Assembly (NCBI GenBank): GCA_003991915.1
Contig: RQTK01001106.1
Coordinates: 95,764-159,763, forward strand
Length of the DNA: 64,000 nucleotides
DNA from: Elysia chlorotica
Lineage: Eukaryota > Mollusca > Gastropoda > Plakobranchidae
Direction of reading: 5' to 3'
Within the stretch, counting starts at the first letter, position 1, and every line of letters begins with the position of its first letter. This document shows positions 23,765-34,404 of the stretch, one piece after another. The position numbers and the translations under genes were made by a program. Below the pieces are notes generated by a model. That model was not told where the DNA came from, made no database searches, and saw nothing but the letters and a program-made list of their open reading frames with translations.

Positions 23765-24934
23765 ACAATATCTCAAACCAATATATTGTACTTAAAATTG
23801 TTTTTTGTTTTGTTTTTATTGAGGGATAATTATCACAATATCACCAAAATTACAGACAAATTAATGTGCAAATTACCGAAAACTGCTGTACATTGAAAAC
23901 TCCATTGATCGCATATATATCGTAGTGAGTGGACAAAGACATGTTTTTTCCAGCGTCTTTGAACTTACAAGTTTACACCTTTTTTTCTTGTTTGCATCCA
24001 ATCCAACTTTTTTCTCTTTCTCCTGTTCCACCTGATTAAAAAAACCCAAACATAACTTGAAAACTCATATCTGAGTATTTTTTATACAAAGTCCGAAGCA
24101 GAAAAACATCAACAAAAACAACAAAAAAGATGGTTGTTGTAAACTCCTTGAATATAATACACCAACGAACCCCAAAAAGTTGTAGTTTCTCATAGTCTGT
24201 CAAAAGACTAAAGCACACGTCTCACGTGTGTCCAATTAGTGTCGTTTTGTTTTGCCAGTAACCCGGGCGTCTTTCCGCAGCTTTTAATGGCGACTTTTGA
24301 ACTACAGACAACGGAATGACTTTTGTTTTTCGTGCTGTTGTTATGATGGTTTTTTCCCTCTCACAGAATAAAAAATGTTTACAATAGGCTACATTAGAAA
24401 TGCCATGCATGTTTAGTTGGTGTCAGGTAACCACGACTGGAAATCCTTTTTAGTTAACCAAAGTCAATACAAAAGCTACACATGTTAAATAAAATCTATC
24501 TCTTTCTACATTTCATCCTTGAACAGGAAGCGTTATCCTGCCATTAATCTGAAAATCGCTGGAACTCTTCAACTTCCTGAGTTTAACGTAGATCTCAAGC
24601 CCCTAATCTGATTTGAGATTTACCCGGGTCTCATCGCCGGGAATTAATCAGACGGACAGAGACGGCCTCTTCACCGGACTCAAGCTCTTGACACGAACTT
24701 CTTTACACATGGCGCACATTTCGTATTCGTAGAAGCTCCTGGTTCTATCTCAGTCTTATTTTTTTATAGAGATAGAACTGGTCACACCAGAGCTGATGAT
24801 TTGTCGAACTTCCAACCTTACACCAAAAAAAAAAAAAGATAAAAACAAAATTACACCTTTTTTCGTACTGTTTTGCATACTTTTGTACACTTTGGCGGCT
24901 GCTTTGAGGATATGGGCGGTGAACTTACGCAAAC
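23765..24934. other. spacer, nothing recognised
   Basis: AT-rich with scattered A- and T-runs. Around 24530-24720 composition rises to near 50% GC, but no domain or RNA was recognised. Confidence 0.4.
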
Positions 24935-25195
24935 GTTAAAGCATTGGTCTTCAAATGTTAGTTCTCTGCTTCAAGACCCACAATTAGTAAAAAAATAATT
25001 ATATATGAACAACTTTGTCTAGCCCTTACTGGCTAGTCTGTGTCAGAATAACGTAACGGGCTGATACAGGAGTTATGGCATCACCACACTGTTTTTTGTG
25101 ACATCTAAAATTATCAGACGCAAGTCTTGGGATCCGTCCATGATATAGCCTTTATTATAATACTGATGTTTGACTCTAAGCAACAAACTCAAATG
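24935..25195 (+). mobile_element. S1 SINE
   Basis: The head resembles GTTAAAGCATTGGTCTTCAA. The body has TGTGTCAGAATAACGTAACG, TGATACAGGAGTTATGGCAT, TTGGGATCCGTCCATGATAT and AGCCTTTATTATAATACTGA. The 3' tail is CAACAAACTCAA. Confidence 0.7.
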
Positions 25196-25224
25196 CAACC
25201 TCAAACCCAGGCCAAATATTTTAC

Positions 25225-25470
25225 CGTTATTTTTTACACTTTGTCAATTTCTTAAGTTGGTAGTTGTCTGTATTCCCAAGTGCCGACGGAAATGCACTCC
25301 GGGAAACCATGGGATCTCTGTGAGATTTGGTTAAGCCGAGAAATCTTCCAATCTCCGAAAGTCACTGACGCCAGTGGGCCGACCATGGTGTTTGGTCTTG
25401 GCGTTAATGTGGTCATCCCCTGATGGGCTGGTTGCGTGCTTGCCTGGTCGTGACGAGTGTTTTACAGCGG
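25225..25470 (+). repeat. dispersed repeat R3
   Basis: GTTGGTAGTTGTCTGTATTC, CCAAGTGCCGACGGAAATGC, GATTTGGTTAAGCCGAGAA and GACCATGGTGTTTGGTCTTG are matched in reverse complement by 52530-52815 (TTGGCAGGTGTTTGTATTC, GAGATTTGGTTAAGCCATAG, TATTTGGTCTTGGTGGTTAT). There is no long open frame conserved between the two copies. Confidence 0.7.
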
Positions 25471-25587
25471 TAATATTGTTAGGAAGCCTGGGGATACCGC
25501 CCTTAAAAGGATTAATTGTTGACATTGCATTGTGTACCGAAGTTATTAGTGAGCTCATTTTAAACGTGGGGGTCACCGCTGCTATTT

Positions 25588-25676
25588 TAATGTATTAACT
25601 GACTTTGGACTTCATGGGTACAATGTTGCCATTACCATGTTGTAGTGCCGTAAAAGCAAACTCACTCACTCACTTG
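25588..25676 (+). mobile_element. S2 repeat with (ACTC)n tail
   Basis: Diverged copy: GACTTCATGGGTACAATGTT, then GTAGTGCCGTAAAAGCAAAC and (ACTC)n. Confidence 0.65.
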
Positions 25677-25754
25677 GTTTTGTGTGAGATGAGTTTGAAT
25701 GAGCACGTTTAAGCTTCCTCGAGGCCTTGAGACTACAACTATGAACCCAGATGC

Positions 25755-26005
25755 CTGAAGGGGGTTAATTGTTTTAACGTCAAACGCCAGCACTATATAG
25801 GCTATATTGTGGACGAGGTCCCAAGACTTACGTCTGGCAATTTTAATTGCTGCGACACACAAGACAGGGCTGGAATTCTATGACTCCTTTCTCGAATGGT
25901 CACACTAAACTGACACCGATCTAGCCAGTAGGGGTTGAAATCGCGAGGGCTCAAAACACGGAGCTCTTGCGTCGGAAACCGATGTTCTACCCCGCACCCA
26001 GATGT
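25755..26005 (-). mobile_element. S1 SINE, near full length
   Basis: Antisense: tail GGTTAATTGTTTTAACGTCA, TATAGGCTATATTGTGGACG, CCCAAGACTTACGTCTGGCA, GACACACAAGACAGGGC, then body and head ending GGAAACCGATGTTCTACCC. The head's ACGCAAGAGCTCC anticodon-loop region is recognisable. Confidence 0.8.
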
Positions 26006-26289
26006 CAAAAGACTACATGTTACCCAGTCGATAACCCCACTTTATTGTGCCATTTGTATTAAGAATCGATTTGATATTATGTCTCAGTTCGAATAAATAA
26101 TATTATGTCATTTCAATTGCTGCTTTAATTGTTATTTAGCGTGTGTTTAATACTTTGTGTGAATTGCTCATAAGCAGTTGTATTTGTATTCTTTGAAACC
26201 TGAATAAGGTTATTTGTGAGTCTAAACGCGCAATCCAAGAAAAATACCAGAGAGAGAGAGTGAGAGAGAGAGAGAGAGAGATAGAGTGT
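26006..26289. repeat. AT-rich spacer ending in a (GA)n tract
   Basis: Nothing recognised until a short (GA)n tract at 26251-26285 that opens duplicated block A. Confidence 0.6.
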
Positions 26290-27173
26290 GTGTTCTTTTA
26301 TCTGCAGTAGCTAAGAACGTGTTCTATCCACAGAGAGGACAATATAAGATTGATCTACTTGAACAAAGGTGACTAAATCCAATAACAAAAATTCAAAGCA
26401 GCTAATACAATCACGTCAATTAAAGACAATAAACTAAGGCACCAAATACCTTACGTCAGTGTGGCATAGAGAAACGTCACTTATGACATACAATTTGATT
26501 TAAGCTTAGGAAAGAGAACTTGTTTTGATGTCTGGGTACAATGATTTATTGTTCTTGATTAACTTTTGAACACCCGCATATTATGATTGAAATGTACAAT
26601 GCTCCTAACATTTAAAACTTCGATACCACTATAATCTGATTCTTGCCTCAGGAGGAAATTAAGAGATGAAAATTAATCAAATAAAAGTTTAAAAAAAGGA
26701 ATGAGGAGCAAAATTCAATAAACAAAGTATGCTGCTTCTTTTAAAGGGAATAATTATTGTTTTTGTGAATCTTGTAATTAGCACACAAAAACATTCTGAA
26801 ATAAAAAAAAAATCCTCTAATTACATATCTTAATCAATTCCTAATGGAGAAAAAAAATAACCGCGGTAACAACAGGTGCAACCGATGTGTTTCGGAAATT
26901 ATCCCGACAATGAGAAAAAGGTTGGCATTACTTTTTGCCATAACGCGTGTGTCAGAAATGTGAATAAAAAAGAGAAAAGGACCAATAATAAAATCGGAAT
27001 AATGCGCAGGTGTTATTATATTTTTTGCAATGGGTCTCGGTTCTTGTCTTGTATTCTTTCTTCTAATCCTTATAATTAAATTAAACGCGCAATTAAAAAA
27101 AGTACCCATCTTATGACTCTGGGAAAGGGAGAGGGAGAGAGCGAGAAAAAAAAGAGAGAGAGCGGGGAGAGAG

Positions 27174-27210
<37 letters not shown>

Positions 27211-27735
27211 TCGAGAGAGAGATAAAGAAAGAGAGAGAGAAAATAATGAAGAAATGGTGGGACATAGAAAAACGAGAAAGGGAGAGAGAGAACGCGCCGA
27301 GGTTTGGGTTCTATAACAATAATTAGCGTCTTTTTTATCATTTCAGTAGCTATTTCCTCTTTTTGTGTATTATCTTTTTCGCGTTTATCAGAAAACTTTC
27401 TCACTATTAAAACTAACAGTATTCTGTTTTTTAATTCATAGCGAAATCTCGATGTCTTTCTTTGTTTGTGTAATGAATAATGTTGTTGTTGTTGTTGTTG
27501 TTGTTTTTTTCAAAACAATAAATACGTATTAATGAAAAAATGAGATAGCTCTATCCAAGACATAAACGATAAAAAACACATTTCTAATGAACTTTATCAC
27601 TTCATCAGTTATAGTCCCATAGATCGCACATACCCTATTTTTGTTGGGGTCAGTTTTAGTGAGAGTGATGATAGATCAAGGGAAAAACATACACGCTAAA
27701 CGTGGATTGTGAAAATGCAAATTGACAATGGTTGA
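26290..27735. repeat. segmental duplication block A, copy 1
   Basis: From TTTTATCTGCAGTAGCTAAG through ACAACAGGTGCAACCGATGT and TTTTTGTTGGGGTCAGTTTT, this block is repeated in the same orientation at 34405-35525. Divergence is clear (substitutions, indels). A GA/GATA tract at 27120-27250 and a (GTT)n run at 27480-27506 are longer here. Neither copy shares a long open frame. Confidence 0.85.
27118..27300. repeat. GA/GATA microsatellite
   Basis: Purine tract inside block A that is absent from copy A', so it expanded or was inserted after the duplication. Confidence 0.85.
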
Positions 27736-27829
27736 ATTAAATATGTTCTGTTTATTTTGAGAGTGACAGGGATAGGCAGAGATAAGGAGAACTAGAGATA
27801 GAGAGAGAAATAGAAAGAGGTTGACGCAC

Positions 27830-28140
27830 AGAAACATCAATGAACGAAAGTGATATGAAATTGAAATGTATATGCTATAGATTATAGCAACAAAACAAAA
27901 AACAAAAGAATCTAAGGAAAAAAAAACACAACAACTAATAGTTAGTTAAATAATAAGTAAGGCTTTTTAATTTAAATTTTTAACGACTATATTAACGGTC
28001 AGACAGTAAAACAATAACATATCGTGAGTAGAATATAATGTTGTTGATTTTTTTTTCACTATTGACTCAATTAAAAAGTTGAAACGAACAATCTACAAAT
28101 TTTGAGGTGTAAGTATCGGTAAAGTTAATCTGTGTTGAAA
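27830..28140. repeat. block B, copy 1 (inverted copy at 37.03-37.29 kb)
   Basis: GAAATGTATATGCTATAGAT, TTTTTAACGACTATATTAAC, TATTGACTCAATTAAAAAGT and GTAAGTATCGGTAAAGTTAA match the reverse complement of 37026-37290 with moderate divergence. Confidence 0.8.
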
Positions 28141-28425
28141 CTGTTCCGCTATCTCCCTCTACCTTCCTCACTTTCTCTTTTTCTCTCTCTACCTCTCTTT
28201 CTTTATGTCTCTCTGTGTCTCTATTTTATTTGTTTTTCTCAGGCTCACTCTCCTCTTTTACAGACACTCTCTCTATATTCTATTTTTCTCTCTCTATCTT
28301 CCTTTCTGTACTTTTTGTTTCCCTCTTTGCTTTGTCCCTCTCAGCCTCTCTGTTTTCTTTCACTGTCTATTTTTATCTGTCTTTATCTGTATCTCTCCAC
28401 CCACTCCTCAAGTTTGCTGATGCAT
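28140..28425. repeat. degenerate CT-rich tract
   Basis: TCTC/TTTC-rich pyrimidine tract. All three forward frames are open and low complexity. Confidence 0.75.
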
Positions 28426-28858
28426 ATTTCACCTTTTAGTGCATTCTGAGAAAAACAAATTATGATTAATGGAAACACCCCAATCCACGGATATCGACTT
28501 TCCTGTGTCTCATTTAGATTAAGAATGGGGAAAAATAATGGTTAAATCCCCTAATGACAAATCCTAATGAATACCAGATGTCCAAATTGGATATTAGCTG
28601 CCACAACAACAACAACTACAACAAAAAGATTAATTAAACTAAAAAAATGTGACAGACGATGTAGCCAATAATTATGTGTTGAGGCCCACACTACTTTGAG
28701 GAAAGCAATCATTAGCGTTTTACAGCAAGGACAAGTCCGCTTAAAAGTTAATTGCTGTTTTGCTTTTTAACATCCATAATAGTTTTTTTTTTCATGGCTA
28801 TATATCTAATCTGTTAGTTGATATTTCGGCGCCGAAGGCCTCAATAAGTACAGGCAAA

Positions 28859-28976
28859 GGGTAGAATGCATAAACATGACGTAGCTTATGTCTCGTAGTG
28901 GGCTTTCTTATTCTAAGGAAAAAAGACGCATTTTATAGTATGCGTAAGCTACGTCTTGTTTGTGCACTCTACCCCA
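28859..28976. repeat. foldback in C1
   Basis: GGTAGAATGCATAAACATGA, CGTAGCTTATG is mirrored by CGTAAGCTACGTCTTGTTTG, TGCACTCTACCCC, giving imperfect arms of about 36 bases around a 40-base centre. Confidence 0.8.
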
Positions 28977-29064
28977 AGTGACTAAAACTACCCAAGTGAA
29001 CAGATCTTTACGTAAAAAGAAAAATTAAATATTTTATATTTATTTAGGTTAGTTCTAACAGTTT

Positions 29065-29121
29065 TGCGGACGTCAGAGACGCCTGGTACTTAAACCATTA
29101 GTCATTTCTGTGACGTCCGCA
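29065..29121. repeat. GCGGACGTC hairpin in C1
   Basis: Arms TGCGGACGTCA (29065-29075) and TGACGTCCGCA (29111-29121). Confidence 0.85.
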
Positions 29122-29559
29122 TAAGAGCTCTAAAGAAATTCAACAGACGTAAGTCTTATCGGAGGGACACAAGATAGGCTAATGATGTCTTGATGCATAA
29201 AAGAAGAGACAGGGGTAATTCTAGAAGCTCTTCACATACACACATGGGACACGGGGCGCGGAGACTGGTCCAGGTCTCATCTTCTAATAACATCTTAAGC
29301 ATTTTAAATTACTGGCTTTCTCTAGAAAAATCATTGTTCGCTAACTTTACATTGTTTTATGCCACTTAGATAGAGGTACAGAGTTTTGCTAGAGTGTCTG
29401 AATGTTTACAAGTTGTTTTTTTTCTTACATGTTCTATTTGGTATTCATATCTATAATTATTTTTACAATCTAATTACAGATAATAGTCTATTATTGTTTT
29501 CTTTAAAACAATATATACTTTATTTATGAGATTTCGTTTCTAGACTCTATTAACCGTTT

Positions 29560-29695
29560 ACTCTGAGAAATAAAGGAGTCACCGTTGCTACTAGTATAAT
29601 GCATAAACTGTCTTAGAACATCATAGGCACAATATAGCCGCTACCGTGCTGATGTGCCGTAAAAACAACTTATTTACTCACTCACTCACTCACCT
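29560..29695 (+). mobile_element. S2 repeat with (ACTC)n tail
   Basis: TCTGAGAAATAAAGGAGTCA, CCGTTGCTACTAGTATAATG, ATAGGCACAATATAGCCGCT, GATGTGCCGTAAAAACA and (ACTC)n. Sequence from 29696 to 29906 is otherwise unremarkable. Confidence 0.75.
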
Positions 29696-29909
29696 TGTTG
29701 AGGTTAAAACATCACCAGTCATAAAGTTCTGTTCCAAATTTCATTTACATACTAATGTTAAAGCACATAATAAACACCATAGACGCTTTTAAACATATAC
29801 GGTTAAAATGTTCAATTCCTCTTCAACAGTGCACGCTTAGACATTACAACATAGTATAGTGCTTTGTTCTCTCTATAGTAGAAAGGTAATGAAAGAAAAA
29901 CATAATATT

Positions 29910-29910
29910 C

Positions 29911-29968
<58 letters not shown>
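29910..29968. repeat. (CT)n microsatellite
   Basis: Pure CT tract. Its inverted partner is the (GA)n at 36947-37021. Confidence 0.95.
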
Positions 29969-29972
<4 letters not shown>

Positions 29973-30139
29973 GGCTTCCAAGTCACTAGAGAGCATAAAA
30001 AAATTTATTTACTGAAGGACATTGGTATATATAATAAAATTTAACTGTGATAATCCTACACATGTATCCTTTAAACCACTGTACATATCCTTTACTTTTG
30101 AACAAACTGTTTACGCCTCATTTTTATGTTTTTACTACT

Positions 30140-30262
30140 CAGAGAGATAAAGGAATCACCGTTGCTACTAGTATAATGCATTAACTGGTTTAGGACATCA
30201 TGGGCACAACATAGCCGTTACTGTGCTGACGTGCCGTAAAGCAAACTCACTCACTCTTTCTC
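30140..30262 (+). mobile_element. S2 repeat
   Basis: CAGAGAGATAAAGGAATCAC, GTTGCTACTAGTATAATGCA, GGACATCATGGGCACAACAT, GCTGACGTGCCGTAAAGCAA then (ACTC)n. CT-rich sequence follows to 30318. Confidence 0.8.
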
Positions 30263-30657
30263 TCTCTCTCACTCTCTCTCTATCTCTCTCTCTCTCTATC
30301 CCTCTCTCTCTGTCTCACTTAGATTAAGGATAGGGGAACAATCAATGGTTAATGCAAAATGCTAATGAATACCAAATGTCCAAATGGGATATTAGGTGCT
30401 ACAATAACAACAACTACAACATAAAGATTAATTAAACATCTACAATTGTGACACACAATGTAGCCAATAATTATGTGTTAAGGCACACTCGACTTTGAGA
30501 TGAGCAATAACTAGTGTTTTGCAGCAAGGAAAGGTCCGCTTAAGTTAATTAATTGTTTTGTTTTTTAGCTTACCCAATAGTTGTTTTTTTTTTGCATCGC
30601 TATAAAATATGTAATCTGATTAGTCGGTGGCGAGGCCTCACTAAGTACAAGCAAAAG

Positions 30658-30764
30658 GGTAGAACGCACAAACATGACGTAGCGTATGTCTCGTCGTAAG
30701 CCTTCATATTTTTTGTATTGTTACGACGAGGCGTACGCTACGTTTTGTTTGTGAATTCTACCCC
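30658..30764. repeat. long foldback in C2
   Basis: The left arm 30658-30699 (GGTAGAACGCACAAACATGA, then CGTAGCGTATG, TCTCGTCGTAA) pairs with the right arm 30721-30764 (TTACGACGAGGCGTACGCTA to TTCTACCCC) over about 42 bases with few mismatches. The loop is 21 bases. Confidence 0.9.
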
Positions 30765-30865
30765 AAGAGACTAAAACTACCCAAGTGAAAACATATTTAC
30801 GTAAAAAGAGAAACCAAATAAGCTTAGTTTATTTATTAGAATCACTTGGTTAGTTCTAACAGTTT

Positions 30866-30922
30866 TGCGGACGTCACAGGCGCCTGGTACTTAAACCATT
30901 AGTCATTTCTGTGACGTCCGCA
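30866..30922. repeat. GCGGACGTC hairpin in C2
   Basis: Perfect 14-bp arms TGCGGACGTCACAG (30866-30879) and CTGTGACGTCCGCA (30909-30922) around 29 bases. Confidence 0.9.
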
Positions 30923-32487
30923 TAAGAGCTCTAAAGAAATTCAACAGACGTAAGGTCTTATCGGAGGGACACAAGATAGGCTAATGATGTCTTGATGCAT
31001 AAAAGAAGAGACAGGGGAAATTATAGTATTTTTAGTGAAGAAAAACTTCCACATATTTCAAAAACCAGCCACAGAAATACGAAGACTAGCATCGCTGCAC
31101 CGGGAGTTATGAAATTCTCTAATTCGAAAACAACTCATGCAATATTCAAGCCACAGGCAGAATCGTCTTCACGCTCAGTGTTACTAGTTTTCTTTTTTAA
31201 TCCATGGCATTTTGTTTTCTTTGTCTTGCTACACCAATTCCAACCACTCCTCTACCTGATGGAGCTGATACCATTTTTAGAAGCTTCAGATGTTAGAGTA
31301 AAGCTGATTAAAAAAAATAGCGTGCAAAAAACAAACGGTGTGGACATTCCAATATCACTTTCCATTTTAAGACGCTTTAATTTTTTTGTTTTGTTATTAC
31401 GATTTGCTTGAATCCGAGAATACCAGGCGCCACTTTCAATATGCGTAGGCCGAAACAGTAGAGAAAAAGTATCATAATAAATATAGTTTTACTTTACTTA
31501 ACTTTACTTGTCAAGGATGATATCAATATAATGAGTGCATATAGCTAAGCTTTTTATATTTAATTTCCAATACTTGATATTTTCTAAAGTAACATGTTTT
31601 AAAATATTGCTTGTATTACTATCTTCAACGGCTGGTATTAATTTTAAATGAGATCGAATCTAAATCACAGCGTAAGTTTTACTTAAGAGTCACGTTTGGT
31701 GTGTCATAAAGATTTTTGCATTTTGCCAAATTCAAAGAAATGTGTTTTGTAGATATTTTATTCTTACAGACGTACAAAGAGCACTTTTCTCAAACTTTAC
31801 TGTTTCCGAATGTTCCAGGGAAGGCCCTAATAGTGCCTGTAAAATAGTACTTCGAATTTAAAAGTACACACTGTTTGTAGGCTACAGAGTCGTAAGTTCA
31901 ATGTCACAGTAAGGTTGTAACTTGTCTCAGGTATGTTTAATCATAATTATTCTGAAGACGAGTTGTAAACTATCGCGTCATCATACCTAACTTAAGACCG
32001 CTATACTCAGTAGCAACATGATCTTCAGAATGTTGCTATCTAGACATGCATCGAAAGGCAATTGGAAATAGATATTAATGTCGATTGACCTAACTGGTGT
32101 CTAGATTTAGATTCTAGAAATATTCGTGGGTGTTATCTTAGGTTGCATCAGTATTTAAATAGACTCGCCACCAGTCTATTCAAACAATTTTTTTTTCTAA
32201 AATACAAAAACACTTTTAAACGATGATCGCTACTTTTCTCGGATTATCTTCGTCCTAACTTCATTTTAACATTTGGGAAAACACTGCGCAATCAGTCTGT
32301 TATAACTATTAATTTTGTTATCTAAAATAAGTTTGAAGAGCAACAACACAGAATTACTAATATAGTTACCTTTCGGAGATTATTGATTCCTTTTTACTTC
32401 ACTTTAAAACGTATAAAACGTTATGTAGGGAATCCTTGACCCAAACATTTTTGATATTTTACCGAGTCAAGTGTCAGTGGAATCAAG

Positions 32488-32697
32488 ATGTCGACAGCCT
32501 TCAGCCGGAAACGGATGCCTTTCAAAATGCCAATCATTTCAGTTCAGCCTCGTTTGGGACTCTTTAACACCGTCTCAAAGGATTATGCTTCTTTGTCGGT
32601 CTCCATTCAAAAACGGAGGAGTAAAGGAGCAACCTGTGTCGTCGTGTTTTTTTTTTCTTGTTCTAAATTTCAGGTAAAAATTTGGTTATTTTTCTAG
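32488..32697 (+). CDS. short ORF kept intact in both D copies
   Basis: Not recognised. It encodes 69 codons starting MSTAFSRKRMPFKMPIIS. The copy at 40943-41152 encodes the identical protein, with one synonymous difference (ATC/ATT). A TATA-like GTATAAAAC lies about 75 bases upstream in both copies (about 32409 here), and position -3 of the ATG is A. The frame runs through a T-run encoding Phe. CAG|GTAAAA at 32671-32679 could be a splice donor after codon 62, or the T-rich stretch plus CAG could be an acceptor. It is basic, and no domain is visible. Because the surrounding block is also nearly unchanged, conservation alone does not prove coding. Confidence 0.2.
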   Translation: MSTAFSRKRMPFKMPIISVQPRLGLFNTVSKDYASLSVSIQKRRSKGATCVVVFFFSCSKFQVKIWLFF

Positions 32698-32799
32698 TTC
32701 TCAAGCGAAGACTTGAAATGGTCATTGTTTTTGACAGTGAAATATTGAAAAACATGGTTAGCCTGTTGATATTAAATGTGAATGTCGCAGTAGAGCTTG

Positions 32800-32927
32800 G
32801 TTATCAATATGCAAGGTACAAAAACTCATTTTTAATAAAGGTATAGTGCAGCTCTAAGAATCATTTTGTATTCTTAGAGCTGCACTATACCTATTTTAAA
32901 CATTTCTTGTGCCTTGCATATTGATAG
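32800..32927. repeat. long perfect-core foldback in D
   Basis: The core arms 32839-32861 and 32870-32892 (AGGTATAGTGCAGCTC... / ...GAGCTGCACTATACCT) are perfectly complementary over 23 bp around an 8-base loop. Outer arms TTATCAATATGCAAGG and CCTTGCATATTGATA extend the structure to about 128 bases. Both changes in the outer arms relative to the D' copy would keep pairing as G:U in RNA. Confidence 0.9.
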
Positions 32928-33174
32928 CCTGTTGATATGCCTGTTAACAGTGCATGATAATTCAGATATTTCCCATAAGCATGCATACTTATGAATATAA
33001 TCATGAAGATGTAAAAGTTGTCGGAACACTTAGTTTTTTATCTTTATCCATTGCAGCACTTAAAATGTATTTACTTCATATTCAGACCCAAGAAATCAAA
33101 CAAACATGTCTCTAACTCCGTTATTTTTTTTATAACCACACGCCGGAGTAGTAATATTAGCTACCGGTCCATGG

Positions 33175-33370
33175 CTTTCCTACATCTCCTCTTCTCCTCC
33201 TCCATCTTCTTGTCTCCTCCTCCTCTTTCTCTATCCCCTCTCCCTTCCTCCTCCTCGATCTTCTTGTCTCCTCCTCCTCTCCTGCTCCTCTTTCTCTATC
33301 CCCTCTCCCCTCCCCTTTCTCCATTTTCTTGTCTTCTCCTCCTCGTCGTCCTCCTCCTCCCGCGTTTTCC
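33175..33370. repeat. CTC/CTT-rich minisatellite
   Basis: Imperfect repeats of about 50 bases built from TCTTGTCTCCTCCTCCTC and TTTCTCTATCCCCTCTCCC. The plus frames give Pro/Ser/Leu and the minus frame Glu/Arg/Gly low-complexity ORFs. Confidence 0.85.
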
Positions 33371-33864
33371 ATGGTCATTATTATGTCCGAAGTGACTTCC
33401 AGAAAGGCCCCACTTTATCGATCTTGGTCAGACAGAAAGCGAGATCTTAGTCAACACTTCAACACTCCACTGACTGACAAAGTGTCCTTCCCTGTTTCAC
33501 GCCCAGAATACTGCTTGATTTGAAGGATTTATGGACCTACATGTTTTATCTATCCTTCCCATTTTGGTTCTATATTCGTGTTCTTCATCTCATCTTTTCA
33601 ATCAGCATTTTGTACCGTGAATGGGGTCGTGCACATTTTAAACATTTACTACAACTGTACACTTTTACAGTAAAAATGCATAAAAACAAATGACTTGTTA
33701 CAACTTTTTTAGCGGTCACGAGTCTATTTTAAGAGCCTAACTAAATAATATGTGTTTCGGTGACAGTTTCTGTCAGTTTCTGTGTTTTATTTAGGTTGTC
33801 TGTCTAACTGCACGACTATCTGCTTACTTTATGTGTGTGTCCATTTTTCTATTAACACCCTACG

Positions 33865-33929
33865 CCAACCTATCCGCCAACCTATCCGCCAACCTATCCG
33901 CCAACCTATCCGCCAACCTATCCGCCAAC
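33865..33929. repeat. 12-base minisatellite CCAACCTATCCG
   Basis: Five exact units plus a partial one. The partner array at 42326-42382 runs into the N gap. There are no unique spacers, so this is not a CRISPR array. Confidence 0.95.
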
Positions 33930-33930
33930 T

Positions 33931-34037
33931 AAGGTCATAAGTACAACGTCGCGGTAGCTTACAACTCGTCGTAATCTTCTTGTTCTTTTATTTATCGGAC
34001 GAATCGTAAGCTTATCAAAGCGTTGTACTTACGACCT
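33931..34037. repeat. foldback of the ACAACGT family
   Basis: AGGTCATAAGTACAACG (33932-33948) is mirrored by CGTTGTACTTACGACCT (34021-34037). Inner GTAGCTTACAACTCGTCGTAA and GACGAATCGTAAGCTTA also pair partly. A related foldback is at 59466-59560. Confidence 0.85.
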
Positions 34038-34309
34038 GATGAGGTCTAGCTACTATACTTCTCTAACAAATTCAGTTTTAAATCACCGGAAAGGTACACG
34101 TTTCAATGTAGTAGCTAGATCAAGACACCTAGACTAAATCTATGAAACTGCCGTTTGCCCTTTTAACTTTTTCCCCGTTCAGCCAAGTACCTTTAAGTCC
34201 GAGTTAGCGGTGAAAAAAACCTAATCAGACACACCCTTCTTGGACTCTCAGCCTATCGAACAATCAGAGCTGAGCTCACACCAATCTGGTGACTAGGGAA
34301 ACGAAAAGT

Positions 34310-34361
<52 letters not shown>

Positions 34362-34404
34362 TTATTAGGTGATAGAGAAATATTAAGAGGGAGAGAGATA
34401 GATA
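34038..34404. repeat. spacer with (GA)n microsatellite
   Basis: Nothing recognised apart from the pure (GA)n tract at 34313-34357 and a short GATA tract at 34390-34405. Confidence 0.8.

Larger units (their letters stand above)
28480..29590. repeat. block C1 (direct copy C2, inverted copy C')
   Basis: Shares with C2 (29907-31015) the segment from AATGAATACCAxATGTCCAA through two foldbacks to ATGCATAAAAGAAGAGACAG. Its 3' extension (29215-29590, GAAGCTCTTCACATACACAC to CGTTTACTCTGAGAAATAAA) is present in C' but missing from C2, where block D begins. Confidence 0.85.
29907..31015. repeat. block C2, one arm of a ~1.1 kb near-identical inverted repeat
   Basis: From TTCCGCTCTCTCTCTCTC through GGCTTCCAAGTCACTAGAGA, an S2 element, CT tracts, the C foldbacks and ATAAAAGAAGAGACAGGGG, this block reads as the reverse complement of about 35.88-37.03 kb with very few visible differences. 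It ends where block D starts. Confidence 0.9.
31016..33929. repeat. segmental duplication block D, copy 1
   Basis: This block is repeated in direct orientation at about 39357-42382, 8.4 kb downstream. The segments 31022-31640 and 32340-33929 are near identical to their partners. The middle (about 31640-32340) is markedly diverged with indels, so the identity is patchy. The block contains a short conserved ORF, a long foldback, a CTC-rich minisatellite and a 12-base minisatellite. Confidence 0.9.

Noticed and set aside
30992..31411. 139-codon plus-strand frame across the C2/D junction
   Set aside because: It starts in block C2 and runs into block D. The corresponding D' sequence has a different start and indels that break the frame, so it is a chance ORF.
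33157..33378. Glu/Arg/Gly-rich minus-strand frame identical in both D copies
   Set aside because: It is the complement of the CTC minisatellite, with low complexity and multiple open frames.
33865..33929. Regular 12-base direct repeats that could be mistaken for a CRISPR-like array
   Set aside because: The units are contiguous with no unique spacers, and the genome is eukaryotic; it is a minisatellite.
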